Assembly (NCBI GenBank): GCA_019359515.1
Contig: JAHHHC010000013.1
Span: forward strand, 80,446 to 144,445
Source: Desmonostoc vinosum HA7617-LM4
GTDB lineage: Bacteria > Cyanobacteriota > Cyanobacteriia > Cyanobacteriales > Nostocaceae
Length of the DNA stretch: 64,000 nucleotides
Direction of reading: 5' to 3'
Part shown: positions 28,536 to 37,968 of the stretch, in pieces
Layout of the letters: each line of letters opens with the position of its first letter
How positions within the stretch are numbered: the stretch's first letter is position 1
Notes under the pieces: model-generated
The model's database searches: none
The model's input: the letters and a program-made list of their open reading frames with translations, nothing else
Told to the model about the DNA's origin: nothing
Translations under genes and position numbers: made by a program

Positions 28536-28760
28536 TCACTTCCTAAGTCTACTGCGGGAACCTGCACCAGAACTATCTGTTGGTTGATCTGTCCTTGGAG
28601 GATTAAAGCCTTTTTCAAAAAGAGTTTGTTTTGCTAAAATCGCACTTCTAGTCTTTAATTCTGAATTAGCCTGATTACATAATCCTAAACAAAGTAGAAA
28701 TTCTACAGCTAAACAGACAATAAATAATTTGGGCAGAATAGTTGCTTTCATGATAAACAC
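28536..28760 (-). CDS. Small secreted protein, unknown
   Basis: The 74-aa product has an N-terminal hydrophobic segment (LFIVCLAVEFLLCLGLC), possibly a signal peptide, and a polar end (FNPPRTDQPTDSSGAGSRSR) resembling the Pro/Gly-rich ends of small cyanobacterial exported proteins. Met4 is an alternative start. No family recognised. Confidence 0.5.
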   Translation of the reverse strand: MFIMKATILPKLFIVCLAVEFLLCLGLCNQANSELKTRSAILAKQTLFEKGFNPPRTDQPTDSSGAGSRSRLRK

Positions 28761-29527
28761 CCAGTATTTCTCGTAAAACTACTAATTCAATCGTTTAGAA
28801 ATCAATTAATCAAGTAAACTTAACTACTACAAAATTACCCTTTCACAAGATCTATAAACTTGAACTTGTGATAGTATTTTATTCAGCAAAATGTATATTA
28901 ATTTACTTATAAATATGTATTTTTGCTGATTTTAAAAGGAACTGGGTACTGGAGATTTGGAATTGAGGATAGGGCTTTCATTTGTAAAAAGCGCTTCGCT
29001 GCACTATCGTCGTGATCTTTTGACTTTATCTAATCAGTCTAATAGAAAGTGGGAAAAGTTAGTCTCAAAACCCACTTTTTTAACAAAAAAACAGCTAGAA
29101 AGTGGGAAAAGTGGGAAATTGAGGAATGTAAACTTATAATACAAATACCGAATAAACCATTGTGGAGCAGATCGTAATTGTCGTCGTAACTACAAAGCAA
29201 AAAAAGCGCCCTCGTATTAGAGAACGCTATTAATTGAACCGTTTGCAATCAGAAACTGAGGGACTTTCAGATAGAGATTTTGTTCCACCTGAAAAAAAGC
29301 TCTTGAAACAATTCAGAGGGAGTGGCGATGTGGGAGTAGGGAGTAGGGAACCCACGCCTTAAGGCGTGGGATTGAAGTAAGGACGCATTGTGCCGAGATT
29401 GCTTGCAACGAGGCACAAATCTTTTCCTAACAGTGGGCAATGACCCACAAAAGACAGTTTTTAATGTTTTTGTATCCCTACTCCCTACTCCCTACTCCCT
29501 GTTTTTGTAAGGAATTACAACCTAAAA
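28761..29527. other. 767-bp intergenic region with palindromes
   Basis: The left part (28761-28950) is AT-rich. At 29050-29130 the phrase AGTGGGAAAAGT is repeated. The right part (29332-29499) is a nested inverted structure described separately. I see no convincing gene; a 60-codon plus-strand ORF at 28957 looks non-coding. Confidence 0.6.
29332..29499. repeat. Inverted GGGAGTA heptamers around a 20-bp perfect palindrome
   Basis: GGGAGTAGGGAGTAGGGA (29332-29349) is the inverse of CCCTACTCCCTACTCCC at 29476-29499. Immediately inside is the perfect palindrome CCCACGCCTTAAGGCGTGGG (29351-29370), a hairpin similar to those at the ends of IS200/IS605-type elements. No transposase or TnpB is present. 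Confidence 0.65.
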
Positions 29528-30610
29528 CTAACCATGAAGTACAGGTGCGCTCATTGCTACAGGAACTGCCTTATCAGTAGCCAAATCTAGCGGGAAGTTA
29601 TGAGCATTACGCTCGTGCATCACTTCAATACCCAGATTGGCACGGTTAATTACATCTGCCCATGTATTGACTACACGACCTTGAGAGTCAAGTACTGATT
29701 GGTTAAAATTAAAACCATTGAGGTTGAATGCCATTGTACTGATACCCAATGACGTTAACCAAATACCAACTACAGGCCAAGCAGCCAAGAAGAAATGTAA
29801 GGAACGCGAATTGTTAAAGCTGGCATATTGCCAGATTAACCGTCCAAAGTAACCATGAGCCGCAACAATGCTGTAGGTTTCTTGTTCTTGACCAAACTTG
29901 TATCCATAGTTAATAGACTCCGCTTCAGTTGTCTCTCTCACTAAGGAAGAAGACACCAAAGAACCATGCATTGCAGAGAATAGCGAACCACCAAATACCG
30001 CCGCCACACCGAATTGATGGAAGGGGTGCATGAGGATGTTATGCTCAGCTTGGAATACAAGCATGAAGTTAAACGTACCGCTAATGCCTAAAGGCATTCC
30101 GTCAGAAAAGCTACCTTGACCAATCGGATAAATTAAGAAAACAGAAGTCGCAGCAGCTACAGGTGCGGAGTAAGCAACGCAAATCCAGGGACGCATTCCT
30201 AGACGGTAGCTTAACTCCCACTGCCGACCTAGCCAGCAAAAGATACCAATGAGAAAATGCAGAATGATTAGTTGATAAGGCCCACCATTGTAAAGCCACT
30301 CATCCATTGATGCTGCTTGCCAAAGAGGGTAAAAGTGCAAGCCAATAGCATTTGATGTGGGTACAACAGCACCAGTAATGATATTGTTGCCGTATAATAA
30401 CGAACCTGAAACTGGTTCCCTAATGCCGTCAATATCAACTGGGGGAGCAGCAATAAAGGCAATCACAAAACAGATAGTAGCGGTCAACAAGCAGGGAATC
30501 ATTAAAACACCAAACCAACCAATGTATAGTCGATTATCGGTGCTGGTAATCCATTGACAAAACCTTTCCCATAGGGTACCGCTTTCGCTTCTTCCTAAAG
30601 TTGTGGTCAT
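29528..30610 (-). CDS. psbA: Photosystem II reaction-centre protein D1, divergent variant
   Basis: The 360-aa protein is full-length D1. Y161 (TyrZ), H190, H198 (P680 ligand), H215, H272 and S264 (QB) are present, as are the Mn4CaO5 ligands D170, E189, H332, E333, H337, D342 and A344; a 16-residue tail follows for CtpA processing. So it should support water oxidation, unlike rogue or chlorophyll f synthase D1s. Q130 matches the low-light form. Against standard D1 from memory it differs at Y126W, M199Q, L200F, G204A, F260W and G276A, among many conservative changes. It keeps G80, F158 and T286, so it is not the low-oxygen D1'. Confidence 0.96.
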   Translation of the reverse strand: MTTTLGRSESGTLWERFCQWITSTDNRLYIGWFGVLMIPCLLTATICFVIAFIAAPPVDIDGIREPVSGSLLYGNNIITGAVVPTSNAIGLHFYPLWQAASMDEWLYNGGPYQLIILHFLIGIFCWLGRQWELSYRLGMRPWICVAYSAPVAAATSVFLIYPIGQGSFSDGMPLGISGTFNFMLVFQAEHNILMHPFHQFGVAAVFGGSLFSAMHGSLVSSSLVRETTEAESINYGYKFGQEQETYSIVAAHGYFGRLIWQYASFNNSRSLHFFLAAWPVVGIWLTSLGISTMAFNLNGFNFNQSVLDSQGRVVNTWADVINRANLGIEVMHERNAHNFPLDLATDKAVPVAMSAPVLHG

Positions 30611-31166
30611 GGCTATGATGATGATAAATTTTAGTGACGATAAATTTGGGACTAGGGGCTGGGGACTGGGTACTGGGCACTACGAAATAATTTGTTGATT
30701 ACCAATACCCAATACCTAATCTCTAATTACTAGTCCTCAATTAAAAGACTTTTGCCAAATACCTTCTCCCTAATCACCGGGATTCTCTTGAATGACCCCA
30801 CACCAGAAATGCTGCTAATCAATATTCCCCAGGGAGACTGTGTGAAAAAAAGGGAAAACTTTCCCGGCTCTTAATATCAGGTTTTACATTAATTATTTGT
30901 ATTTTTCAATTGAATTTTGTAAATTTATACTAAGCTGAATGGCAAAATTAGCAATATTACTTAACAATTTGGGGAGTAGGGAGTAGCTCTTATGGGCAGG
31001 TTTTTGAGATTTCGCGTTTTGAGCGACGCGGGGACACAGAGACGCACAGAAATTTTCTCCGCGTCCCCCCTTCGGGTGACGCTCGCAAGCTCGCTAACGC
31101 AGTCGCCTGCGGAGGGAAACCCTCCTGCAGCGCTGTCTCACCGTGTCCTCTTGCCCAGTCCCTAAC
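30611..31166. other. psbA upstream region and repeat block
   Basis: 30611-30970 should contain the psbA promoter and leader: AT-rich, with a GGGAAAACTTTCCC hairpin near 30852. 30971-31150 is a repeat block: a left MITE half (GGGCAGGTTTTTGAGATTTC), heptamers, then CTTCGGGTGACGCTCGCAAG modules. No gene seen. Confidence 0.55.
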
Positions 31167-32126
31167 CTAACCGCCCCAAATTTTTTCCAAGACTATTTGG
31201 GGAGAAATATCAGCCATTTTGCCAGTGGGTGATTTAATAGCAAGGAATTTGTCATTTTTTGGTAACAACTTAGCTGGTTCAGCGGAACCGAATAAGGCGA
31301 TAGTATAGGTCTGCACTGCTACACTTAGGTGAAGCGGTGGGCTATTAGTAGACAACATCAAATTTGCCCCGCCAATCATAGCAGCCAACTGTCCGATATT
31401 ATTTGGAGAAGTTACCTTCAGATTGGCAGAATACTCCAAGAGCGATCGCACAATCTGTTCATTGTCAGGTTCTTTGATCAATACCAAAGGCAGAATCGGC
31501 TGTTTTTGTTCAAAGTCTTGTATAATTTCGTACCAATTAGCGACAGGATAAATTGTATCCAGACTTTGAGGATTAGATAAATGGCTATAACCGCAATAAA
31601 TTAAAACATAGCCTGTTTCATGTACCTGTAGACGCTTCTGTTCTTTTTGTGCCCATTCCAGATCTGGTTTTGGTAAATTGATGGCTAGGTCTGGTGCAGG
31701 AGTATCAATCCCCAATGGTCGCAGCAACTCATGGTACACCGCAGCTGTATATTGAGATGAGCTAGGCGATACAGGATTGGTGAGAAAAACAGAGCCTTTG
31801 CCTTTATAGCCAATACGTGTAGGAATTCCTGTAAGCCAAAGTACAAGACCTACTAACCAGCTTTGTCCAACAGCAATGGCAACATCGTACTCGCGATCGC
31901 GAATTGTGCCCACCAAATTACCCCAATCAGCCAGACTATTGCGGTCTTTGTAGTCAAAGATCAGTACTTCATGAACTGACTTGCTTACCCGGTAAGCAGA
32001 TTTTGACCGGGGTTCTACAACGACATCTATTTGAGCATTGGGGTAATAGCGCTTCAGGTCGTCTATAGTCGGAAAAAAGAGAATCTGGTCACTAATTCCC
32101 CCAGGGACAAGGGCTACTACTCGCAT
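31167..32126 (-). CDS. GT9 family glycosyltransferase (ADP-heptose:LPS heptosyltransferase-like)
   Basis: The 319-aa product begins MRVVALVPGGISDQILFFPT, the GT9 start motif for acceptor binding, and has the C-terminal donor motif region (LMLSTNSPPLHLSVAVQTYT, then ALFGSAEPAKLLP). GT9 enzymes build lipopolysaccharide cores. The sugar used is not clear; cyanobacterial GT9 proteins often act on other surface glycans. Catalytic Asp near GGIS-D and the Ser-Pro variation in STNSPPLHL (commonly DSGPLH) hint at altered specificity. Confidence 0.82.
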   Translation of the reverse strand: MRVVALVPGGISDQILFFPTIDDLKRYYPNAQIDVVVEPRSKSAYRVSKSVHEVLIFDYKDRNSLADWGNLVGTIRDREYDVAIAVGQSWLVGLVLWLTGIPTRIGYKGKGSVFLTNPVSPSSSQYTAAVYHELLRPLGIDTPAPDLAINLPKPDLEWAQKEQKRLQVHETGYVLIYCGYSHLSNPQSLDTIYPVANWYEIIQDFEQKQPILPLVLIKEPDNEQIVRSLLEYSANLKVTSPNNIGQLAAMIGGANLMLSTNSPPLHLSVAVQTYTIALFGSAEPAKLLPKNDKFLAIKSPTGKMADISPQIVLEKIWGG

Positions 32127-32246
32127 AATATTTATTGAAGCTTACTCGCTCCTTATTTTAGGGGAATATAGGTATTAGGGAATGGGGAATTGGGAATTGG
32201 GAATGGGAAGAGGACGCGGGGACACGGGGACACGGAGAAAGTTTCT

Positions 32247-32303
32247 CCCTCATCCCCCTCATCCCCCTCATCCCCCTCATCCCCCTCATCCCCCTCATCC
32301 CCT
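32247..32303. repeat. CCCCCTCAT nonamer array before ispD
   Basis: Five full CCCCCTCAT units (32254-32298) plus a partial one precede ispD. Read in the ispD frame they encode repeated Ser-Ser-Pro, but this is probably untranslated. 32160-32246 contains further GGGAATTGGG and GACACGGGG repeats. Confidence 0.9.
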
Positions 32304-32327
32304 GTCCCTTGTCCCCTAATTAAATCT

Positions 32328-33008
32328 GTGTATTTACTAATTCCCGCTGCGGGTAGCGGCAAAAGAATGGGGAGTAACCGTAATAAACTCCTGCTCGAAG
32401 TGCGATCGCAATCTATTCTTGCTTGGACTCTGTTAGCCGCAGAAGCAGCAAGTACAATCAGTTGGATAGGAATTATTTCCCAACCTACAGATTGGCCAGA
32501 ATTTAAAACAATTCTGGCGTCGCTAAAACTGACTAAACCAGTAGAATTGATTCTTGGAGGCTCCACTCGCCAAGAGTCTGTTTATAACGGCTTGCAGGCG
32601 CTATCTAAAGACGCAGAACAAGTATTGATTCACGATGGAGCTAGATGTCTCGTCACCGCTGAGTTACTCAACTCTTGTGCCGAAGCTATTCGCCATTGTT
32701 CCGGCTTGATTGCTGCTGTGCCTGTCAAAGATACGATTAAAGTTGTGAATGAAAAAGGCATAATTCAAAGTACGCCAGATCGGCGGCAACTTTGGGCAGC
32801 ACAAACTCCTCAAGGATTTGATGTCAAACTGTTAAAACAATGCCATGCTGAAGGCGTGCGTCGAGGCTGGGAGGTTACTGATGATGCTGCTTTGTTTGAA
32901 AAGTGCGGCATTGAAGTCCAAATCGTCCCAGGAGAAGAAACCAACTTAAAAGTAACCACTCCTCAAGACCTAGCGATAGCAGAATTTATCCTCAAGAGTA
33001 GGGAGTAG
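32328..33008 (+). CDS. ispD: 2-C-methyl-D-erythritol 4-phosphate cytidylyltransferase
   Basis: The 226-aa product (GTG start at 32328) begins VYLLIPAAGSGKRMGSNRNK, the nucleotidyl-binding motif of IspD, and has the conserved HDGARCLVTAELL and PQGFDVKLLKQ segments. The enzyme makes CDP-ME in the MEP pathway to isoprenoids, supplying carotenoids and phytyl chains. The start is inferred from homolog length: the frame continues upstream into the CCCCCTCAT array with no better ATG. The stop lies in a GTAGGGA repeat. Confidence 0.9.
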   Translation: MYLLIPAAGSGKRMGSNRNKLLLEVRSQSILAWTLLAAEAASTISWIGIISQPTDWPEFKTILASLKLTKPVELILGGSTRQESVYNGLQALSKDAEQVLIHDGARCLVTAELLNSCAEAIRHCSGLIAAVPVKDTIKVVNEKGIIQSTPDRRQLWAAQTPQGFDVKLLKQCHAEGVRRGWEVTDDAALFEKCGIEVQIVPGEETNLKVTTPQDLAIAEFILKSRE

Positions 33009-33130
33009 GGAGTGGGGAGTGGGGAGTAGGGGCAGGGGGCAGGGGGCAGGGGGAGAAATAACAAACAGTAGAGACGTGATGAATCGCGTCTCCGCGTCCC
33101 CGCGTCTCCGCGTCCCCAATCCCCCAGTCC
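33002..33130. repeat. GGGAGTA/GGGGCAG heptamers and GACGCG repeats
   Basis: GGAGTAGGGAGTGGGGAGTG units, three GGGGCAG units, then a GTAGAGACGTGATGAATCGCG hairpin and CCGCGTCTCCGCGTCCCC units between convergent ispD and the M16 peptidase gene. Confidence 0.8.
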
Positions 33131-35983
33131 CTAATACCCAGCACTTTGGTCTGCTAACACTGCTGGCCCGGCGGTGACAACTATGATTTTATCTGGATGG
33201 AGTAGCTCGCGGGCTGCTTGATTTACTTGAGCGAGGGTGATTTGTTGGATTGTTTGGGTAAAATTATTTAATTCTAGGGTATCAAATCCATATACTTCAT
33301 TCATCAGAATTTTATTTGTTAATTCCTCAGGGTTTGCCAGAGAAACGTTGTAGTTACTGATAATGGTTTGCTTGGCTGTTTCGACTTCAGAGGCTGTAAC
33401 GCCCTGTTGATTTATTTGTTGTAGCATCTGGCGGGTGCTAGCGATCGCCTGAGTTGCATCTTCTGGGCTTGTTTGCATTTCAATGGAAAATGTACCTGCA
33501 TTCTTGCCTGCTTGGAAGTAGCTATAAATTCCATAGCTCAAACCTTGGCGATCGCGTACTTCTGCACCTAGCCTACTTGATAAGGTATCGCCTCCCAAAA
33601 TTTGATTTAATACTAAGGCTGTATAAAATCGAGGATCTTGACGATTAATACCTTTGTAACCCATGAAAGTGACGGCTTGGGCTTTACCTGGTAAAACTGG
33701 GTTGACACGCACCATTCTGTCTGGTGGCGCAACTGTGGGATATGTTACTGTTGGTGGCTGACCATGAACTGGCCAGTTACCCAATTCTGTTTGGATGAGC
33801 GATCGCACTTTTGCTGGTTCAAAATCTCCTACCAGTGTTAATACTGTTGTGTCTGGACGGTAATGTTTTGCCTTGAAAGCAATTACATCCTTACGCTTAA
33901 TTTGCTGTAAGCTTTCCTCTGTGGGAAAGGTGTGTAGAGGGTGTTTTTTCGGATAAATCGATTGAATAAATGTTCTTTTAGCTACTTCTGATGGGTCATC
34001 TAATTCCAGTTGCAAGTCGGTTAGAGCTTGTTGGCGATTCATTTCCAACTCTCTTCTGGGAAAAGTACTATTTTTGACAACATCTGCTAATGTCTTTATG
34101 AGTATGGGCAAGTCCTGTGCTAAGCCATCACCCTCAATACGCACACCTTCGCGGTATGCTTCAAAGTCAAGACTTGCTCCTCGGTCTTCTAAAGCTTTAG
34201 CGATCGCTAAGTTATCTTTAGTATTAGTACCACTCATTAAGTTATCTGCTACAAGCGAAGCCAGTCCAGCTTTATTCTGCGGATCAAATTCTGCCCCTGC
34301 TTTAATGTAACCGCTCAAGGTTATAGTAGGAGTGCTGTCATCTGGCAACAGTAATACTCGCAACCCGTTAGCAAACTTGAATTGCTCTGGCAAGACTCGT
34401 GCAACAGTTTCTGTCACCGAATCTATGGGTGGTAAATATTGGATGACTTCTTGTGGCGAGCTGGTAGTGCTAGATGAGAAATTTTCTGTCGTCTGTGCTG
34501 AGTGTGGTTTGCTGCTAGCTACTTTTGTTTGCTTTTGGGTTGGTTCAAAATAACCAACTGTACGTGCTTGATTTGTTAAATATTTTTTGATGACAGCAGT
34601 AACGTCTGTCGTTTTCACTTGGCGAATTGCTGCTAAATAGCGGTCTGTATAGCGATAATCATCAGCAGTGGTTTCATCATTACCCAACTGCATCGCTTGA
34701 CCCACGATATCCCGGTTACTCAAAATTACACTAGCTGCTAACTGAGTCTTAGCTCGTTCTAGTTCTTCTAGTGTGACTCCTTTTTGGGCCATGTTGGCGA
34801 TCGCTTTTCTCAGCGCTGAGTTAATTGTTTGTAAATCTTGATTCGGTGCAGCCGTTGCCGATAACTCATACCAGCCAGATTCCCGTAAACTGATGACACC
34901 AGCGTTTATATCACTAACTAAACCTGATTCTACTAATGCTTGATAAAGTCGAGAGTTTCGTCCTTCTGTCAAAATGTAATCCATGACATTTAACGTCGGC
35001 AAATCTGGGTGATTTACATTCGGCAGCGGATACACCACCTGCAACAAATCTCCTGCTCCCGGCTCCCGTAATACTATTGGACTGTTGAGTGTTGAGTGTT
35101 GGCTAGCTTGAAAAAGGGAGTCGGGTAAAAAACTTTTTTTATGTTTGGTTGTGGGATTTTCCCATAAGCGGCTGTGTGGTAATTTCCCGAATGTCTCTTT
35201 TACTTTCTCCAAAGTTTTTGCGGTTTGAAAATCTCCGACAATTACTAAGACAGCGTTATCAGGAGTATAAAAATTGTAATAGTACTCCTGTACCTGCTCG
35301 ACCTGAAATTTTTCCACATCAGCTTTGGTACCACCCACAGGCAACCCGTAAGCATGATTAGGAAACACTGCCTGCATCACAGCGCGACTGAGCCGATACT
35401 CTGGACTATTCTCGTAGCCTTGTAACTCCGAAATTACTACCCGCTTCTCACTAGCTAGTTGCTGTGCATCGATCACAGAATTTTGCATTCTGTCAGCTTC
35501 TAATACCAAAAGTGCATTTAGTTTGTTTCGTTCTACGGTGTCGTAATATGCAGTTTGGTCATAACTAGTAAAAGCGTTTGAGTCACTACCTAAAGCACTA
35601 AACAAACGTCCAAATTGAATTGGACGATCTTTAGTGCCTTTAAACATCATATGTTCCAACTGGTGAGCAATACCATTGACTCCTGGTTCCTCGTTACGTG
35701 AGCCGACTTTGTACCACACCTGTACCGTCACTACTGGCGCAGTATGTACTTCTTTTGTTAAGACAGTCAAACCATTCTCCAGTACTGTCTTGCGGACATT
35801 ATCACTCACTTTTGAGGGCATTATTGTTTTAGCTAACAAGCTTGACTGGTAATTTTCCTTACTAAATCTGGCTGCGTGCTGACCATTAGCAGGTTGATCG
35901 CTCAGTAAAAACGCTGCTATCAACCAGAGACTTAAAAATAATAATGTAAAACGATATCGATACCAGGAGGAAAATACAGACAT
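33131..35983 (-). CDS. M16 family zinc metallopeptidase with two M16 halves (insulinase-like), secreted
   Basis: The 950-aa protein has an N-terminal signal/anchor (FTLLFLSLWLIAAFLL). The first half carries the inverted zinc motif H107-Q-L-E110-H111 (GIAHQLEHMMFKGT), with the downstream Glu in ASEKRVVISE. The second half (from about residue 540) has the same fold (FANGLRVLLLPDD) but VADNL replaces the zinc motif, so it is a structural, inactive partner. Such clamshell enzymes degrade short peptides in the periplasm. Length is typical of the fused cyanobacterial type. Confidence 0.9.
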   Translation of the reverse strand: MSVFSSWYRYRFTLLFLSLWLIAAFLLSDQPANGQHAARFSKENYQSSLLAKTIMPSKVSDNVRKTVLENGLTVLTKEVHTAPVVTVQVWYKVGSRNEEPGVNGIAHQLEHMMFKGTKDRPIQFGRLFSALGSDSNAFTSYDQTAYYDTVERNKLNALLVLEADRMQNSVIDAQQLASEKRVVISELQGYENSPEYRLSRAVMQAVFPNHAYGLPVGGTKADVEKFQVEQVQEYYYNFYTPDNAVLVIVGDFQTAKTLEKVKETFGKLPHSRLWENPTTKHKKSFLPDSLFQASQHSTLNSPIVLREPGAGDLLQVVYPLPNVNHPDLPTLNVMDYILTEGRNSRLYQALVESGLVSDINAGVISLRESGWYELSATAAPNQDLQTINSALRKAIANMAQKGVTLEELERAKTQLAASVILSNRDIVGQAMQLGNDETTADDYRYTDRYLAAIRQVKTTDVTAVIKKYLTNQARTVGYFEPTQKQTKVASSKPHSAQTTENFSSSTTSSPQEVIQYLPPIDSVTETVARVLPEQFKFANGLRVLLLPDDSTPTITLSGYIKAGAEFDPQNKAGLASLVADNLMSGTNTKDNLAIAKALEDRGASLDFEAYREGVRIEGDGLAQDLPILIKTLADVVKNSTFPRRELEMNRQQALTDLQLELDDPSEVAKRTFIQSIYPKKHPLHTFPTEESLQQIKRKDVIAFKAKHYRPDTTVLTLVGDFEPAKVRSLIQTELGNWPVHGQPPTVTYPTVAPPDRMVRVNPVLPGKAQAVTFMGYKGINRQDPRFYTALVLNQILGGDTLSSRLGAEVRDRQGLSYGIYSYFQAGKNAGTFSIEMQTSPEDATQAIASTRQMLQQINQQGVTASEVETAKQTIISNYNVSLANPEELTNKILMNEVYGFDTLELNNFTQTIQQITLAQVNQAARELLHPDKIIVVTAGPAVLADQSAGY

Positions 35984-36049
35984 TTCTTTGGTAGATGTGT
36001 ATGTAAATTATCTTACATATTCATTCATAGTAATGACTACAGCTTGAAT

Positions 36050-36178
36050 TTGGGGAATTGGGATTGGGGAATTGGGAATTGGGAATTGTCATTTGTCATT
36101 TGTCATTGATTATTCTCCGCGTCCCCGCGTCCCCGCGTCCCCTCATCCCCGCGTCTCCCTCATCCCCCTCATCCCCCA
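36050..36178. repeat. Inverted composite repeat upstream of M16 gene
   Basis: TTGGGGAATTGGGA units, GTCATTTGTCATTTGTCATT, ATTATTCTCCGCGTCCCCGC and CTCCCTCATCCCC are the reverse complement of the composite seen at 58996-59100 and 63790-63880. Confidence 0.8.
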
Positions 36179-36179
36179 A

Positions 36180-36623
36180 TTACGCAAGCTTGGCTAAAAC
36201 CCGAATAAATTCCAAGGGTAAACCATCAGCATCGGCAATGAAAGCGACTTCGTAAATGCGATCGCCTATTTGCTGCTGTGTTGGTTCTAATAGTATCTTG
36301 AGTGGTTGTAATTGTTCTGGTTGACTTGATACTACTGACAATACACGTTGTTGTAAATCTGTCAACCAACTATGTAAATCTGGTGTGATTTCCGTTATAT
36401 CGAAGGAAAGATGATAGTACCCTACATAATGTTCATCTGCAAAAGCGTCTGGGGCTGGTTTTGGTTGGGGAATTTGAATCAGTTCAATTCTGCCCATCAA
36501 TCCCTCCATCCAGCAAGCTAGGGTGTAGCCTGTAGTGAAGCGTTCACAAACTGCAAAGCCTAACTGTTCGTAAAAGGCGATCGCTCGATGAATATTTGCG
36601 GTACGAATAGAAGCGTGGTGCAT
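36180..36623 (-). CDS. VOC family (glyoxalase-like) protein
   Basis: The 147-aa protein has the start MHHASIRTANIHRAIAFYEQ-type beta-alpha-beta-beta-beta pattern of the vicinal-oxygen-chelate superfamily and a C-terminal acidic ligand site in DADGLPLEFIRVL. It could be a metal-dependent dioxygenase, lyase or binding protein; the substrate is not predictable. Both metal-ligand positions (His2/3 and Glu in LEFI) are present. Confidence 0.85.
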   Translation of the reverse strand: MHHASIRTANIHRAIAFYEQLGFAVCERFTTGYTLACWMEGLMGRIELIQIPQPKPAPDAFADEHYVGYYHLSFDITEITPDLHSWLTDLQQRVLSVVSSQPEQLQPLKILLEPTQQQIGDRIYEVAFIADADGLPLEFIRVLAKLA

Positions 36624-36633
36624 AATTTATCCT

Positions 36634-36692
36634 CAGTCATTTGTCATTTGTCCTTTGCCAATATCAATGACAAATAACCAATGACAAATGAC
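36634..36692. repeat. GTCATTTGTCATTTG heptamers with inverted copy
   Basis: GTCATTTGTCATTTGTCCTTTG faces CAATGACAAATGACAATCACT across 30 bp, giving a hairpin between VOC and TIGR02652 genes. Confidence 0.7.
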
Positions 36693-36694
36693 AA

Positions 36695-37207
36695 TCACTC
36701 AAACAACCTGAAATAAGGGTAGCGCACCGGCACACCAGGCTCCTTTTCCAAATCAAAATTAATGACTTCCCAGCAAGAATCTTCTGTGGAATCGGGACTA
36801 AACTCTACAGGCAAGCCGTACAGTCGTGCTGAGGTAGTTTCAGCTTGTCCAGAACGCCAAGGTGTGCTGCGTTCTAAGTAGCCACTCATTAATTCCTGAT
36901 AGCGCCGAGCAATGATCACTCGTGTTGCTCGAAAACCTTGGGTATACAGCTTGTCTAATGCTTCGTGAATTTCAAACCGAATACCATCAGGGTGAGTATG
37001 TTGTCTATACCATTCATCATTCCATCTTCGCCAATGACGCCCTGACTGTAAATGGATTAATTCTCCATTTTTCGGATTCGCTTCAAATGCGCCATGACGT
37101 GGACATAAATAGGTATCCGTTAATGTCAGCGCCGGAATAGTTTGCCGACAGTGAGGACACTGGATTTCAGGGCCAAACATTGGGTACTGCAAGCCTGGAT
37201 TCATCAT
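36695..37207 (-). CDS. TIGR02652 family protein (cyanobacterial, zinc-ribbon-like)
   Basis: The 170-aa product starts MMNPGLQYPMFGPEIQCPHC and has C-P-H-C and C-P-R-H near residues 17-35, a zinc-ribbon-like pair. The rest (SGRHWRRWNDEWYRQHTHPD) matches the cyanobacterial family TIGR02652 of unknown function by recall. Length is usual. Confidence 0.8.
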   Translation of the reverse strand: MMNPGLQYPMFGPEIQCPHCRQTIPALTLTDTYLCPRHGAFEANPKNGELIHLQSGRHWRRWNDEWYRQHTHPDGIRFEIHEALDKLYTQGFRATRVIIARRYQELMSGYLERSTPWRSGQAETTSARLYGLPVEFSPDSTEDSCWEVINFDLEKEPGVPVRYPYFRLFE

Positions 37208-37449
37208 GAAGTGCGTACAAACATAGTTTTGTCTTCACTAGCAGCACTAGTGGGTTGGATTTTACACTTCGGCTCCGCCACTTGAGGTTACTTGCTCACT
37301 GCTGCACAAACACTTGGTTGCAACAGAAACATTTTTCACTAGTGTATTCCTCGTTTTAGAGACTTAACACTGTGATATCCTGGTTGTGCGACCAGCCTTC
37401 ATGGTTAGAGTTTCTCCAGTGTTCCTGGGTACCATATTTATATTCTATC

Positions 37450-37968
37450 GTGTCTAACGCTTCTTACTGGATATCTCCCGATTTTTCTCAAGCCGCCTTT
37501 GTTGCAGCCAATGCTGTTGTTGTGGGTTCTGTGAAGATAGCAGCCGGAGCAAGCATTTGGTATGGAGCCGTAGTGAGAGCAGATGTGGAACGCATTGACA
37601 TTGGCGAATGTACAAATATTCAGGATGGAGCAATTTTACATGGCGATCCTGGTTTACCTACAATACTAGAAGATCATGTTACCGTAGGGCATCGTGCTGT
37701 GATACATTCTGCTCACATTGAGCGTGGAAGTTTGATCGGCATTGGCGCAATAATTTTGGACGGTGTGAGAGTCGGTGCAGGCAGCATTATTGGTGCTGGT
37801 GCTGTGGTCACAAAAAATGTACCACCTTTATCTCTTGTAGTTGGTATTCCTGGCAAAGTACAACGCCAAGTCACACAAATCGAAGCCGCAGAACTCATCG
37901 AACACGCTGAACGTTATCAAAAGTTAGCCTTAGTTCATGCAGGTAAGGGTAGTGATCTTGGTTTTTAG
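37450..37968 (+). CDS. Gamma carbonic anhydrase-like hexapeptide protein
   Basis: The 172-aa protein is a left-handed beta-helix of the CcmM/YrdA type: hexapeptides such as VVVGSVKIAAGASIWYGAVV and IGIGAIILDGVRVGAGSIIG. Candidate zinc histidines are in AILHGDPG and TVGHRAVIHSAH. It might hydrate CO2 or be a related transferase-like protein; it lacks the CcmM Rubisco-like tail. The GTG at 37450 is chosen because the upstream frame (from 37372) is unlike the family. Confidence 0.8.
   Translation: MSNASYWISPDFSQAAFVAANAVVVGSVKIAAGASIWYGAVVRADVERIDIGECTNIQDGAILHGDPGLPTILEDHVTVGHRAVIHSAHIERGSLIGIGAIILDGVRVGAGSIIGAGAVVTKNVPPLSLVVGIPGKVQRQVTQIEAAELIEHAERYQKLALVHAGKGSDLGF

Noticed and set aside
28957..29139. 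60-codon ORF
   Set aside because: No start signal, low-complexity AGTGGGAAAAG repeats, no family feature.
29528..30610. Low-oxygen D1' or far-red D1
   Set aside because: Residues G80, F158 and T286 are those of normal D1, and there is no far-red gene cluster in the window.
32153..32566. Minus-strand ORF of 137 codons over ispD
   Set aside because: Created by the nonamer array (GDE repeats) and antisense to ispD.
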